Below are positions 33,687 through 42,539 of a stretch of DNA of 64,000 nucleotides, in pieces (the stretch's first letter is position 1; every line of letters begins with the position of its first letter). The notes beneath the pieces are model-generated. The model saw only the letters and a list, made by a program, of their open reading frames with translations. It searched no databases and was not told the origin of the DNA. The stretch lies in the NCBI RefSeq assembly GCF_003063375.1, contig NZ_NERY01000001.1:620001-684000 (forward strand), read 5' to 3'. Source of the DNA: Limnohabitans sp. MMS-10A-178. GTDB lineage: Bacteria > Pseudomonadota > Gammaproteobacteria > Burkholderiales > Burkholderiaceae_C. The translations under genes were made by a program, and so were the position numbers.

Positions 33687-34658
33687 ATGAAAAAAACCCT
33701 TATTGCTCTTGCTGTTTTGGCAGTCTCAGGCACCGCCTTCGCTCAATCTACAGCCACAATTTCTGGTTCCATCTCTGTTGGTGTCATGGACACTGGCCTT
33801 GCTAACGCTAAAGCGGCCGTTGCCTCTTTGGGTGGTGGTGCCAATGCCATCAACATCGTCACTGCTGAAGACTTGGGTGGCGGCATGCGCGCTGGTTTCG
33901 ACAGCCAGATGCGTTTCAGCTCAGCCACTGGTGACCGCAATTCAAATGGTACTGGTGCAGCTTTGTTCCACGGTGCTAACGCTTACATCAGCGGCGGCAT
34001 GGGTACTATTCGCGTCGGTAAAATCATTGAAGCCAACAACTGCGCATTTGATCCATGGGCATGTACCGGCGGTGCAGGCACCAACGCTGGCGCTTCAGGC
34101 ACTATCTCTGGCTTGATCGCTGCTGGCACCATTGCCCAGTCTGTCAGCTACGTTACACCCACAGTTGGCGGTTTCAACGCCAGCTACCACACATCAGTGT
34201 CTTCACGCAACAATGAGCGTTCGGTCATGAGCTTGAACTACTCACAAGGTCCTTTGCTTGCTCAGTTCTTGCAGAGCAAGAACAGCGCTAACGTTGGTGG
34301 TGACGTTGTAGGCGGTGCACCATCTATCAAAGATGAACCAGGTCAAGGTACTTCTATGGGTGCTCGTTACAACTTCGGCTTTGCTACTTTGTCAGCATTC
34401 AATGCTAAGACAGAAAACGCTGCTGGTACAGTAACAGCTGACATCACTGCTTTCACAGCAACTGTTCCTATGGGTGCTTACACCTTGTTGGCAAGCTCTG
34501 CCAAGAACAAGAAAGCTGCTGCAACTGCTGACACCAAGACAGCCGTTGGTATCAACTACGCTTTGAGCAAGCGCACCACTGTTGGCGCCGACATGTTCAA
34601 GCAAGACGCTGTTGGTAGCAGCACAGGCTTCGTGGCTCGCGTTCGCCACAACTTCTAA
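33687..34658 (+). CDS. Gram-negative porin (Porin_4 type)
   Basis: A 323-residue outer-membrane porin. The signal peptide MKKTLIALAVLAVSGTAFA is cleaved before QS, followed by alternating beta strands and a C-terminal phenylalanine (VARVRHNF), the signature of outer-membrane insertion. The first strand (TATISGSISVGV) and the EDLGGGMRAGFDSQMRF segment are typical of betaproteobacterial general porins. Two cysteines (C119 and C126) in an extracellular-loop-like stretch are unusual and could form a disulfide. GGAGA precedes the ATG and a strong terminator follows. Even codon use with few rare codons suggests high expression. Confidence 0.93.
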   Translation: MKKTLIALAVLAVSGTAFAQSTATISGSISVGVMDTGLANAKAAVASLGGGANAINIVTAEDLGGGMRAGFDSQMRFSSATGDRNSNGTGAALFHGANAYISGGMGTIRVGKIIEANNCAFDPWACTGGAGTNAGASGTISGLIAAGTIAQSVSYVTPTVGGFNASYHTSVSSRNNERSVMSLNYSQGPLLAQFLQSKNSANVGGDVVGGAPSIKDEPGQGTSMGARYNFGFATLSAFNAKTENAAGTVTADITAFTATVPMGAYTLLASSAKNKKAAATADTKTAVGINYALSKRTTVGADMFKQDAVGSSTGFVARVRHNF

Positions 34659-34698
34659 TTCCAAGCTGGCGTAAGCCAGTGAAGAGTTAAGCCAATCA

Positions 34699-34729
34699 AA
34701 ACCCACTGTGGCAACACAGTGGGTTTTTT
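34699..34729 (+). terminator. Rho-independent terminator after the porin
   Basis: An 11-base inverted repeat (AACCCACTGTG / CACAGTGGGTT with GCAA loop) followed by TTTT lies about 40 bases after the porin stop. Confidence 0.9.
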
Positions 34730-34785
34730 CGTGCCTGCCATCTTTGCAGGTCTGTTGTGCTGTTTGGAAAGTGCTGGCCGCTTGA

Positions 34786-34803
34786 TTAGAAATCCTTTTC
34801 TAA
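34786..34803. promoter_or_regulatory. Perfect inverted repeat upstream of a TctC gene
   Basis: TTAGAAA, four bases, TTTCTAA: an 18-base perfect dyad about 58 bases before the start of the TctC-type gene. It has no T-run and lies in the promoter zone, so an operator is a reasonable reading. No regulator gene is adjacent. Confidence 0.4.
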
Positions 34804-34861
34804 AAAGGGCAGTATTCATTTGTGGCATATTCCAACTTAGAAAAATTTGAATGGAGCTGTT

Positions 34862-35857
34862 ATGGCGTTTGAAAATATAAATCGTCGCGATCACCTCAAG
34901 TGGATGGGTGCTGCTGGTTTGTCTGCTGCTGGTTTGCCTGCGCTTGGTCAAACAAGCAGCTGGCCCGAAAAAGCAGTGAGATGGATCGTGCCCTTTGCAC
35001 CAGGCGGCACTTCTAGCATTGTGGCGCGCTCCATTGGTGCTGAGCTCACCAAGCAGTTGGGTGTGCCTTTTGTCATTGACAACAAAGGCGGCGGTGGCGG
35101 CGTACCTGCCATGCAAGAGGCCATGCGTGCACCGGCCGATGGGTACACCATTGTCATGAGCCACATCGGCTTGATGGCGGTCAACCCCCTCATTTACCCA
35201 GACAGCGGCTACGACGTCAACAAAGACTTCACGTCTGTAACCTTGCTATCTCGCGTACCCAGTTTGTTTGTGGTGCACAAAGATGTACCTGTCAAAGATT
35301 TCAAGTCTTTTGTGGCGTATGTCAAATCCAAACCAGGCCAACTCAATTACGCTTCTGCAGGCAATGCCAGTGCAGGCCATTTGGCGGTTGAAGCCTTGAA
35401 AGTGGCTACAGGCATGTTTATCACGCACATTCCTTACCGCGGTACTGGGCCTGCGCTGAACGATGTGTTGGCTGGCCGCATTGAGTTCATGTCTGCGGGT
35501 ACCCCCGCCTTGTTGCCGCACATCAAGAGTGGCGCTTTGCGTTGCATTGCCGTGGGCACTACGCAGCGCATTCCCGTGTTGCCCGATGTGCCCACTGTGG
35601 CAGAGTTGGGTTACAAAGACTTTGAAACCGTTCAGTGGTACGGCATCACCGTGCGCAATGGCACACCTGTTGAAATCATCAACAAATTGCAACAAGAGTG
35701 TGCAAAAACCATGAAGTCGCCTGAAGTCATTAAACGCAATGAAGCCGAAAGCGCCATTCCAGGTGGAGGCACGCCTGCCGAATACGCAGCGTTCATTGCC
35801 AGAGAACAGGCACGTTGGAAGACCGTGGTTGAACGAGCCCAAATCAAACCAAGTTAA
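34862..35857 (+). CDS. Tripartite tricarboxylate transporter binding protein (TctC/Bug family)
   Basis: A 331-residue Bug-family periplasmic receptor. The N terminus has twin arginines (NINRRDHLKWMGAAG), which suggests Tat export, with cleavage after ALG. The mature protein shows VRWIVPFAPGGTSSIVAR, the INYASAG-like QLNYASAGNASAGHLAVEAL and DVPTVAELGYKDFE motifs of the family. It is an orphan: no TctA/TctB membrane genes are near, as is common in Comamonadaceae. The ligand (a carboxylate) is unknown. GGAGC precedes the ATG. Confidence 0.92.
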   Translation: MAFENINRRDHLKWMGAAGLSAAGLPALGQTSSWPEKAVRWIVPFAPGGTSSIVARSIGAELTKQLGVPFVIDNKGGGGGVPAMQEAMRAPADGYTIVMSHIGLMAVNPLIYPDSGYDVNKDFTSVTLLSRVPSLFVVHKDVPVKDFKSFVAYVKSKPGQLNYASAGNASAGHLAVEALKVATGMFITHIPYRGTGPALNDVLAGRIEFMSAGTPALLPHIKSGALRCIAVGTTQRIPVLPDVPTVAELGYKDFETVQWYGITVRNGTPVEIINKLQQECAKTMKSPEVIKRNEAESAIPGGGTPAEYAAFIAREQARWKTVVERAQIKPS

Positions 35858-35895
35858 TTTCATTTGGTTTGGCCTATCCACTAACATCACACAGC

Positions 35896-36642
35896 ATGTT
35901 CATGCCGCAAGTTGAACGATGGGGATGGGCTGTTTGCTTAGGGGTCGCTGTATTGACCTTGAGCGCTTGCAGCAGCTTGCCGCCCAGCACCCCCAAGCTG
36001 GCTTCTCAGGTGCCAGCCACTTGGCAACCAGAAGATCAATTGAAATGGGAGTCTGTGAAGATTCCAGGCAAATTGGCTACTGAGTACTCGCTGGTGCGTT
36101 TGAACAATCGCAACAAGCTCAAGGCCAATGCAAAGGCATCTGCCAGCATGTTGCGCCAAGATTTGCACATCGAGCCTGAGCGTTTGAATGCCTTGAGCTT
36201 TTCGTGGCAAATTCAAAAATTGATAGCAGATGCCGACATGTCGCAGAGAGAAACTGAAGACTCTCCTGTGAGATTGGTGTTGGCTTTTGATGGCGATCGC
36301 AGTCAGTTTTCAGCCAAAAACGCCATGCTGAGCGAGCTCTCGCATGCGGTCTCGGGTAAGCCGATGCCCTATGCCACGCTCATGTATGTGTGGTGCAACC
36401 ACCGACCCGTCAATTCGGTCATTCACAATCCCCGAACAGATCGAATTCGCAAAATAGTGATTGAGTCGGGGCCGCAGCGAGTCAATCAATTAATTTCCTA
36501 CGAACGCAACATCAAGGCTGATTTCGAAAAAGCTTTTGGTGAGGCGCCAGGCGCTTTGATTGGCATTGCCATCATGACCGATACTGACAACACTCGAAGC
36601 CATGCCCAGGCTTGGTATGGCCCTATTTCTTTATTGCCCTGA
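35896..36642 (+). CDS. DUF3047 family lipoprotein
   Basis: A 248-residue protein with a lipoprotein signal (hydrophobic GWAVCLGVAVLTLSAC, lipobox cysteine near residue 24). The body matches DUF3047. The conserved end region reads LMYVWCNHRPVNSVIHNP, then RTDRIRKIVIESG, YERNIKADFEKAFGEAP and GIAIMTDTDNTRSHAQAWYG. The function is unknown. The TTG start at 35869 would put extra residues before the signal, so ATG 35896 is preferred. It is followed by the peptide transporter genes after 75 bases but need not be part of that operon. Confidence 0.85.
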   Translation: MFMPQVERWGWAVCLGVAVLTLSACSSLPPSTPKLASQVPATWQPEDQLKWESVKIPGKLATEYSLVRLNNRNKLKANAKASASMLRQDLHIEPERLNALSFSWQIQKLIADADMSQRETEDSPVRLVLAFDGDRSQFSAKNAMLSELSHAVSGKPMPYATLMYVWCNHRPVNSVIHNPRTDRIRKIVIESGPQRVNQLISYERNIKADFEKAFGEAPGALIGIAIMTDTDNTRSHAQAWYGPISLLP

Positions 36643-36717
36643 AGTGAAATGGGGATTCCCCTCTGTCCATACCCGACTTCTTTGTTGCATAGTTCAGAGT
36701 CTTTTTCAGGGAAGTGA

Positions 36718-37698
36718 ATGTTTGCTTTTATTTTGCAGCGCCTCATCCAGGCCATCATGGTCATGGTGTCCGTGTCCTTTATTGCGTTCTTGTTGTTTCA
36801 GTACGTGGGCGACCCTGTTTTGTTCATGTTGGGGCAAGACGCTACAAAAGATCAAATTGATGCACTGCGAAAAGACCTAGGACTAGACCAGTCCTTCATT
36901 GTTCAGTTTGGCCATTTTTTGTTGAACGCTGTTCAGGGCGACTTTGGCATCAGTCTGCGGCAAGGTGCCAAAGTATCACAGCTCATTGCCGATCGCTTTC
37001 CTGCCACCTTAGAGTTGGCGTTCATTGCGGCAGGCTTGGCCTTGTTGTTGGGCATCCCTATGGGTGTGTATGCCGCACTCCGGCGCGGCAGTTTGTCGAG
37101 CCAATTGCTCATGACCTTTTCACTCTTGGGTGTGTCTCTGCCCACTTTTCTCATTGGCATTTTGCTCATATTGTTTTTTGCCGTGCTGTTGGGATGGTTT
37201 CCCAGTTTTGGCCGAGGTGATGTGGTCAAAATTGGTTGGTGGAGCACAGGGCTGCTCACCGCCAAAGGCTGGCAGCACATTGTTTTGCCCGCCCTCACGC
37301 TCACTGTGTTTCAGCTCACCCTGATCATGCGCTTGGTACGCGCTGAAATGTTGGAAGTGCTGCGCACCGACTACATCAAATTTGCGCGCGCGCGCGGCTT
37401 GTCCAATCGGGCCATTCATTTTGGCCACGCCCTTAAAAACACACTGGTGCCTGTAATGACCATCACCGGTTTGCAATTGGGGGGTCTGATTGCCTTTGCC
37501 ATCATCACAGAAACCGTGTTTCAGTGGCCAGGCATGGGCTTGCTGTTTATCCAAGCCGTTACTTTTGCCGATGTGCCTGTCATGGCGGCTTACTTGTGCC
37601 TTATCGCGCTCATCTTTGTGGTGATCAACCTCACTGTCGATTTGCTTTACTTTGCCGTCGATCCTAGATTGCGCGTGGGTAAAGTTGGCGGGCATTGA
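36718..37698 (+). CDS. Dipeptide/oligopeptide ABC transporter permease (DppB-like)
   Basis: A 326-residue inner-membrane permease with six membrane segments. The N terminus MFAFILQRLIQAIMVMVSV, the DLGLDQSFIVQF stretch and the EAA loop (ARARGLSNRAIHFGHALKNTLVPVMT) are those of DppB/OppB. It pairs with the next permease to form the channel. CAGGGAAG precedes the ATG. The substrate class is peptides or related compounds; nickel or glutathione systems share this family and cannot be excluded. Confidence 0.93.
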   Translation: MFAFILQRLIQAIMVMVSVSFIAFLLFQYVGDPVLFMLGQDATKDQIDALRKDLGLDQSFIVQFGHFLLNAVQGDFGISLRQGAKVSQLIADRFPATLELAFIAAGLALLLGIPMGVYAALRRGSLSSQLLMTFSLLGVSLPTFLIGILLILFFAVLLGWFPSFGRGDVVKIGWWSTGLLTAKGWQHIVLPALTLTVFQLTLIMRLVRAEMLEVLRTDYIKFARARGLSNRAIHFGHALKNTLVPVMTITGLQLGGLIAFAIITETVFQWPGMGLLFIQAVTFADVPVMAAYLCLIALIFVVINLTVDLLYFAVDPRLRVGKVGGH

Positions 37699-37757
37699 AG
37701 CGAATGCGCTGGCGCATGGCCACACTCCGTACATCCCTTTAGAAAGATTCAGACGGC

Positions 37758-38669
37758 ATGTCCAATTCTATTTCCCGTTGGTTGAGCAGCGATGTGGGCT
37801 ACAGCTTCAGGCAGTCCAAAACGGCCATGGTGGCTGCGTTCATTGCGTTCGTGTTCATTGTTTGTGCGGTCTTTGCAAAGTGGATTGCCCCTTACGACCC
37901 CTTTGATGCTGCTTCGCTTGAACTCATGGACTCGCGCTTGCCCCCCGCTTGGTCTGCCGAGGGCAGTACCAAATACTTGCTAGGCACCGATGATCAAGGT
38001 CGCGATATTTTGTCGGCCCTTATGTATGGCACTCGCATTTCTTTGGTGGTGGGCATTTCTTCTGTGTTGCTTTCATTGTTCGCAGGTGTAAGCCTTGGTT
38101 TGATTGCAGGCTTTCGCGGTGGTTGGCTCGATGCTTTCCTCATGCGTTTGTGTGATGTCATGCTTTCATTTCCTGCCATCTTGGTGGCCTTGCTCATTGC
38201 CGGTGTGGGGCGTGCTGTGTTTCCCAATGCCGATGAATCCTTGGCGTTTGGTGTTTTGATCATTTCAATTTCACTCACGGGCTGGGTGCAATATGCGCGC
38301 ACGGTGCGCGGCACTACTTTGGTGGAGCGCAATAAAGAGTATGTGCAAGCCGCCAGAGTGACTGGGGTTGCGCCCCTTCGCATCATGCTGCGCCATGTGT
38401 TGCCCAATGTGCTGGGGCCTGTCACGGTGCTGGCCACCATTCAAGTGGCCTCTGCCATCATTACCGAGGCCACGCTCTCATTTTTGGGTGTGGGTGTGCC
38501 TCCCACTTCACCTTCGCTGGGCACACTCATTCGCATTGGCAACGACTTTTTGTTTTCAGGTGAGTGGTGGATTACCATTTTCCCAGGTGTGACGCTGGTG
38601 CTCATTGCCTTGTCTGTCAATTTGTTGGGCGATTGGCTGCGTGACGCCCTGAACCCTCGTTTGCGTTAA
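37758..38669 (+). CDS. Dipeptide/oligopeptide ABC transporter permease (DppC-like)
   Basis: A 303-residue second permease with the DppC/OppC N-terminal stretch (SKTAMVAAFIAFVFIVCAVFA), the periplasmic LLGTDDQGRDILSALMYGTRISL motif and the EAA loop (VQAARVTGVAPLRIMLRHVLPNVLGPV). It sits 59 bases after the first permease and 43 bases before the first ATPase gene, in the usual order. Confidence 0.93.
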   Translation: MSNSISRWLSSDVGYSFRQSKTAMVAAFIAFVFIVCAVFAKWIAPYDPFDAASLELMDSRLPPAWSAEGSTKYLLGTDDQGRDILSALMYGTRISLVVGISSVLLSLFAGVSLGLIAGFRGGWLDAFLMRLCDVMLSFPAILVALLIAGVGRAVFPNADESLAFGVLIISISLTGWVQYARTVRGTTLVERNKEYVQAARVTGVAPLRIMLRHVLPNVLGPVTVLATIQVASAIITEATLSFLGVGVPPTSPSLGTLIRIGNDFLFSGEWWITIFPGVTLVLIALSVNLLGDWLRDALNPRLR

Positions 38670-38712
38670 ATTTTTTTGATTCAAGCGACGTGTTTAAAGA
38701 GAGTCCTACTTC

Positions 38713-39708
38713 ATGAGTTTGTTACAAGTTCAAAATTTGGTTGTGGAGTTTCCCAGCCGGCACGGCACCTTGCGCGCCATCGATGAAATTTCTTTCGACA
38801 TTGCACCCGGCGAAATCTTGGGTGTGGTGGGCGAATCTGGCGCAGGCAAGTCTCTCACAGGTGCTTCCATCATTGGACTCTTAGAGCCGCCAGGTCGCAT
38901 TGCTTCGGGACAAATCTTGTTAGAAGGCCAGCGCATCGACAATCTCAACAACGACCAAATGCGCAGCATTCGCGGCCGCAAAATTGGCGCTATTTTTCAA
39001 GACCCACTCACATCTTTAAACCCCCTGTACTCAGTGGGTAAACAACTGACCGAGACCATTCAAGCCCACTTGCCCGTGTCCGATCAAGAAGCACGTCAGC
39101 GTGCCATTGCTTTGTTGCAAGACACTGGCATTCCAGCGGCCGCAGAGCGCATTGACCATTACCCGCATCAATTTTCTGGCGGCATGCGCCAGCGTGTGGT
39201 CATTGCCTTGGCACTGGCTGCCGAACCCCAATTGATTGTGGCCGACGAGCCTACCACCGCACTGGACGTTTCCATTCAAGCGCAGATCATCAGCCTCTTG
39301 AAAAATATTTGCAAAAAACGCGGTGCTGCCGTGATGCTGATCACGCACGACATGGGTGTGATTGCCGAAACATGCGATCGTGTGGCCGTCATGTATGCCG
39401 GGCGCATTGCCGAGATTGGACCAGTGCACCAAGTGATTAACCAGCCAGAGCACCCTTACACCGTGGGCTTGATGGCATCCATTCCAGACATGGACAGTGA
39501 CCGCGACCGATTGAACCAAATTGATGGTGCCATGCCGCGTCTCAATGCCATACCCAAAGGCTGCGCTTTCAATCCGCGATGCCCGCAAGTTTTTGAGCGT
39601 TGCCAAGAAGAGCGCCCAGATTTGGCAGCAGTTTCTAGAGGGGGCCAAAACACCCCAACCCAGGTGGCCTGTTGGCTGCACCAAGCCAACGCATTGGAGG
39701 GCGTGTGA
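38713..39708 (+). CDS. Peptide ABC transporter ATPase (DppD-like)
   Basis: A 331-residue ATPase. Walker A is GESGAGKS, the signature is FSGGMRQRVVIALALA, and Walker B is LIVADEPTTALDVS. The C-terminal oligopeptide domain has the CAFNPRCPQVFERC cysteine cluster, which holds an iron-sulfur cluster in some relatives. The last base of its stop is the first base of the next ATG (TGATG). Confidence 0.94.
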   Translation: MSLLQVQNLVVEFPSRHGTLRAIDEISFDIAPGEILGVVGESGAGKSLTGASIIGLLEPPGRIASGQILLEGQRIDNLNNDQMRSIRGRKIGAIFQDPLTSLNPLYSVGKQLTETIQAHLPVSDQEARQRAIALLQDTGIPAAAERIDHYPHQFSGGMRQRVVIALALAAEPQLIVADEPTTALDVSIQAQIISLLKNICKKRGAAVMLITHDMGVIAETCDRVAVMYAGRIAEIGPVHQVINQPEHPYTVGLMASIPDMDSDRDRLNQIDGAMPRLNAIPKGCAFNPRCPQVFERCQEERPDLAAVSRGGQNTPTQVACWLHQANALEGV

Positions 39709-40718
39709 TGAGCGTTCAACAGTCTTCTCAAGCCTTGGTCGTTGCCCGTGACTTGGCCAAAACATTTGATGTCTCTGCGCCTTGGCTGAGCCGGGTCATT
39801 GAGCGCAAACCCCGCCAATTGCTAAAAGCTGTCGACGGTGTGAGTTTTGAAATTGAGCGCGGCAAAACCTTGGCGCTGGTGGGCGAGTCTGGCTGCGGCA
39901 AAAGCACGGTTGCACGATTGCTGGTGGGCCTTTATGAACCCACACGCGGCGCTTTGAACTTTGATGGCCAAGATGCCTATGCTGCTTTCAAATCAAGCGA
40001 TGCCAAGGCCATGCGCAAGCGCATTCAAATGATTTTTCAAGACCCCTATGCCAGCTTGAATCCAAGGTGGACGGTCGAAGCCATTGTGGGAGAACCACTG
40101 CACGAGCACGGCTTGATCAAAGACGCGCAAGAGCTGAAAGATCGAGTGGCTGAATTGCTCAAGTCAGTGGGCTTGTCTGCGCTTGACATGGTCAAGTACC
40201 CACACCAGTTTTCCGGCGGCCAGCGGCAGCGTATTTCCATTGCACGTGCGTTGGCCACTGCCCCCGATTTTTTAGTCTGCGATGAACCAACCTCTGCCTT
40301 GGATGTGAGCGTGCAAGCCCAAGTGCTCAACATCATGAAAGATTTGCAGCGCGAACGCGGCCTCACCTATTTGTTTATTTCGCACAATTTGGCTGTGGTC
40401 AGGCATGTCAGCGACAAAGTGGGTGTGATGTATTTGGGGCAGCTGGTGGAGTTGGCCGACAAGCACACCTTGTTTGACAATCCGCAGCACCCTTACACGC
40501 GCATGCTGCTCGATGCCATTCCCAAAATGAAAGATACAGGCCGTGCACGCACGCCAGTTCAAGGCGAAGTACCCAACCCGCTCAACCCACCACCGGGTTG
40601 TAGCTTCAATCCGAGGTGCCCACTGGCCAACGCCAGATGCAAGACAGAACGCCCGGTGTTGAAAGATCTCAATGGGATCAAAATTGCATGCCATGCGGTA
40701 GAAGAAGGCCGCCACTGA
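39708..40718 (+). CDS. Peptide ABC transporter ATPase (DppF-like)
   Basis: A 336-residue partner ATPase. Walker A is GESGCGKST, the signature FSGGQRQRISIARALA, and Walker B FLVCDEPTSALDVS, with the CSFNPRCPLANARCKTERP cluster at the end. GGAGG lies about nine bases before the ATG at 39708, inside the preceding gene. The stop codon falls in a 12-base tandem repeat, and a terminator follows. Confidence 0.94.
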   Translation: MSVQQSSQALVVARDLAKTFDVSAPWLSRVIERKPRQLLKAVDGVSFEIERGKTLALVGESGCGKSTVARLLVGLYEPTRGALNFDGQDAYAAFKSSDAKAMRKRIQMIFQDPYASLNPRWTVEAIVGEPLHEHGLIKDAQELKDRVAELLKSVGLSALDMVKYPHQFSGGQRQRISIARALATAPDFLVCDEPTSALDVSVQAQVLNIMKDLQRERGLTYLFISHNLAVVRHVSDKVGVMYLGQLVELADKHTLFDNPQHPYTRMLLDAIPKMKDTGRARTPVQGEVPNPLNPPPGCSFNPRCPLANARCKTERPVLKDLNGIKIACHAVEEGRH

Positions 40719-40761
40719 GGCTGAAACTGAGGCTAAAACTGACGCTAAAACTAAGGCCAAA
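40714..40761 (+). repeat. Four 12-bp tandem repeats at the end of the ATPase gene
   Basis: Four imperfect units (ACTGAGGCTGAA, ACTGAGGCTAAA, ACTGACGCTAAA, ACTAAGGCCAAA) span the ATPase stop codon. Another frame reads as a T-E-A-K-like repeat up to a stop past the terminator. The region may be a slippage product or the residue of a lysine/alanine-rich tail. It lies between convergent genes. Confidence 0.8.
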
Positions 40762-40788
40762 AAAAGACACCCGAAGGTGTCTTTTTTC
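40759..40788. terminator. Bidirectional terminator between the ATPase and binding-protein genes
   Basis: AAAAAAAGACACC, loop CGAA, GGTGTCTTTTTTC. With an A-run on one side and a T-run on the other it can end transcription from both convergent genes. Confidence 0.9.
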
Positions 40789-40801
40789 TTGGCACTGTGA
40801 T

Positions 40802-42394
40802 TTATTTCACTGTGACGTACATCATCTTAGGCGCATCGTTGGAGTTGTGCGTCATGGTGACGTTTTTCTTCATAGACCAAGGGCGCATCTGATGGTGCAA
40901 AGGAATGACCAAGACTTCATCGCGTGCGATGGCCAAGCCATCTTTGATCATGGCGTCGCGCTTGTTTTTGTCAGTCTCAGTTTTCATCGACTCGACCAAA
41001 GCGTCTAGTTTGGCATTGCTCACTCTGGAATAGTTGAAGTTGCCATCGGCGCCTTGCGTGCGTGTCATGACCAAAGACTGCAATGAGTATTGTGCGTCGT
41101 AGGTGGCAGCGCCCCAGCCGAGCAGGTAAGCGCTGGTGTCGAAGTTTTGGACTTTGGCAATGAAAGGACCAAAGTTAACAGCGTTGAGCTTGGTCTTAAT
41201 GCCAATGCGAGCCCACATGTTCACAACAGCCTGACAAATTTCTTCGTCATTCACGTAGCGATTGTTGGGGCAGTCGAGGGTAAATTCAAAACCGTTGGGG
41301 TAGCCAGCGTCGGCCAACAACTTCCTGGCACCATCAGCGTCGGCGGGGGCTACTCTGTCTAAGTCTGCTGTGTGACCATTCACGCCAGGCGCCACCAAGA
41401 TGCTGGCAGGAACCGACAAGCCGCGCATGATGCTGCGCTGGATGGCAGTGCGGTCAATGGCCATGCTCATGGCTTTGCGAACACGGACATCCTTGAATGG
41501 ATTCTTGCCTTTGGGGCCATATTTCAACTCGTCGCTACCCATGTCCAAAGCAAAGAAGATGGTTCTGACTTCGGGGCCGTCCAGCACAGACAAGTTGGGT
41601 GAACTCCGCAGACGTGCAACGTCTTGCGTGGGTAAGTCAGTGACCGCATCGACGTTGCCAGCCAAAAGTGCCGCAATGCGGGTGGGATCAGACTTGATGG
41701 GGGTGTAAATCACGTCAGTGACGTTGCCTTGCAGCTTGTCCCACCAAGCTTTGTTGTGAGTCATCACCAGCTTTTGGTCGGGTTGCCATTCTTTGATGAC
41801 ATAAGGGCCAGTGCCGTTGGTGTTGTTGGAAGCGAAAGTAATTTCTTTGGCTTTGTAGTCTTGAACTTTTTCTGACTTGTTCTTAACGGCCCAAGCTCTG
41901 CTCATGATGTAGAACGTGGTGAAGTTGTTGAACATGGTGGGGTTGGGTTTGTCCAAGATGACGTCCACCGTGTGGTCATCTACCTTTTTCATTTCCTTGA
42001 CGCCAGCCACATAGATGCCCATGGTGCCTTGAGGCTGACGAATGCGATCGAATGAAAAGACGACGTCGTCGGCGGTGAAGTTAGAACCGTCATGGAACTT
42101 CACGTTTTTGCGCAGATTGAATCGCACAGTGGTGGGATTGACGTTGGACCAGCTGGTGGCCAATGAGGGCTCAACTTTGTAATTCTTGTCGTAACGCACC
42201 AGAGCTTCGTAGGCATGGCCAACGATGTTGTTGGTGGTGGCGTGGTTTTGTGAGTGAGGGTCGAGCGTCAAAATGTCATTTTGAGCGGCCCATTTGAGCT
42301 CGGCAGCTTGCGCGCCAGTGAAGCCTAGCAAGGAGGCTGAGACCCCCACAGCCAGCGTCAGCCAGCGTGAGGTTTTGAGGAAGCGTTGGTACAT
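40802..42394 (-). CDS. Peptide ABC transporter substrate-binding protein (SBP_bac_5)
   Basis: A 530-residue periplasmic receptor of the DppA/OppA family. The signal peptide ends at GAQAAE near residue 30, and the mature protein starts with LKWAAQNDILTLDPHSQNH. VRFNLRKNVKFHDGSNFTADDVVFSFDRI near residue 90 is the family signature. It is convergent with the permease-ATPase genes, not in one operon with them, so it has its own promoter near 42400. The divergent amidohydrolase may use the peptides that are brought in. Confidence 0.94.
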   Translation of the reverse strand: MYQRFLKTSRWLTLAVGVSASLLGFTGAQAAELKWAAQNDILTLDPHSQNHATTNNIVGHAYEALVRYDKNYKVEPSLATSWSNVNPTTVRFNLRKNVKFHDGSNFTADDVVFSFDRIRQPQGTMGIYVAGVKEMKKVDDHTVDVILDKPNPTMFNNFTTFYIMSRAWAVKNKSEKVQDYKAKEITFASNNTNGTGPYVIKEWQPDQKLVMTHNKAWWDKLQGNVTDVIYTPIKSDPTRIAALLAGNVDAVTDLPTQDVARLRSSPNLSVLDGPEVRTIFFALDMGSDELKYGPKGKNPFKDVRVRKAMSMAIDRTAIQRSIMRGLSVPASILVAPGVNGHTADLDRVAPADADGARKLLADAGYPNGFEFTLDCPNNRYVNDEEICQAVVNMWARIGIKTKLNAVNFGPFIAKVQNFDTSAYLLGWGAATYDAQYSLQSLVMTRTQGADGNFNYSRVSNAKLDALVESMKTETDKNKRDAMIKDGLAIARDEVLVIPLHHQMRPWSMKKNVTMTHNSNDAPKMMYVTVK

Positions 42395-42539
42395 GCTAAA
42401 TCCTGTCGAAGTTGAGTGACAGTTTCATTCTAGGGGAGGGTCATGCCCCATCGCAAGTGAAATCAGGGTAATTGCCCAGTGGGAAAAGGCCAGATTTATC
42501 GGTTTTAATGTGATCTTTGCAGTCAAGGACGGGTCATTT

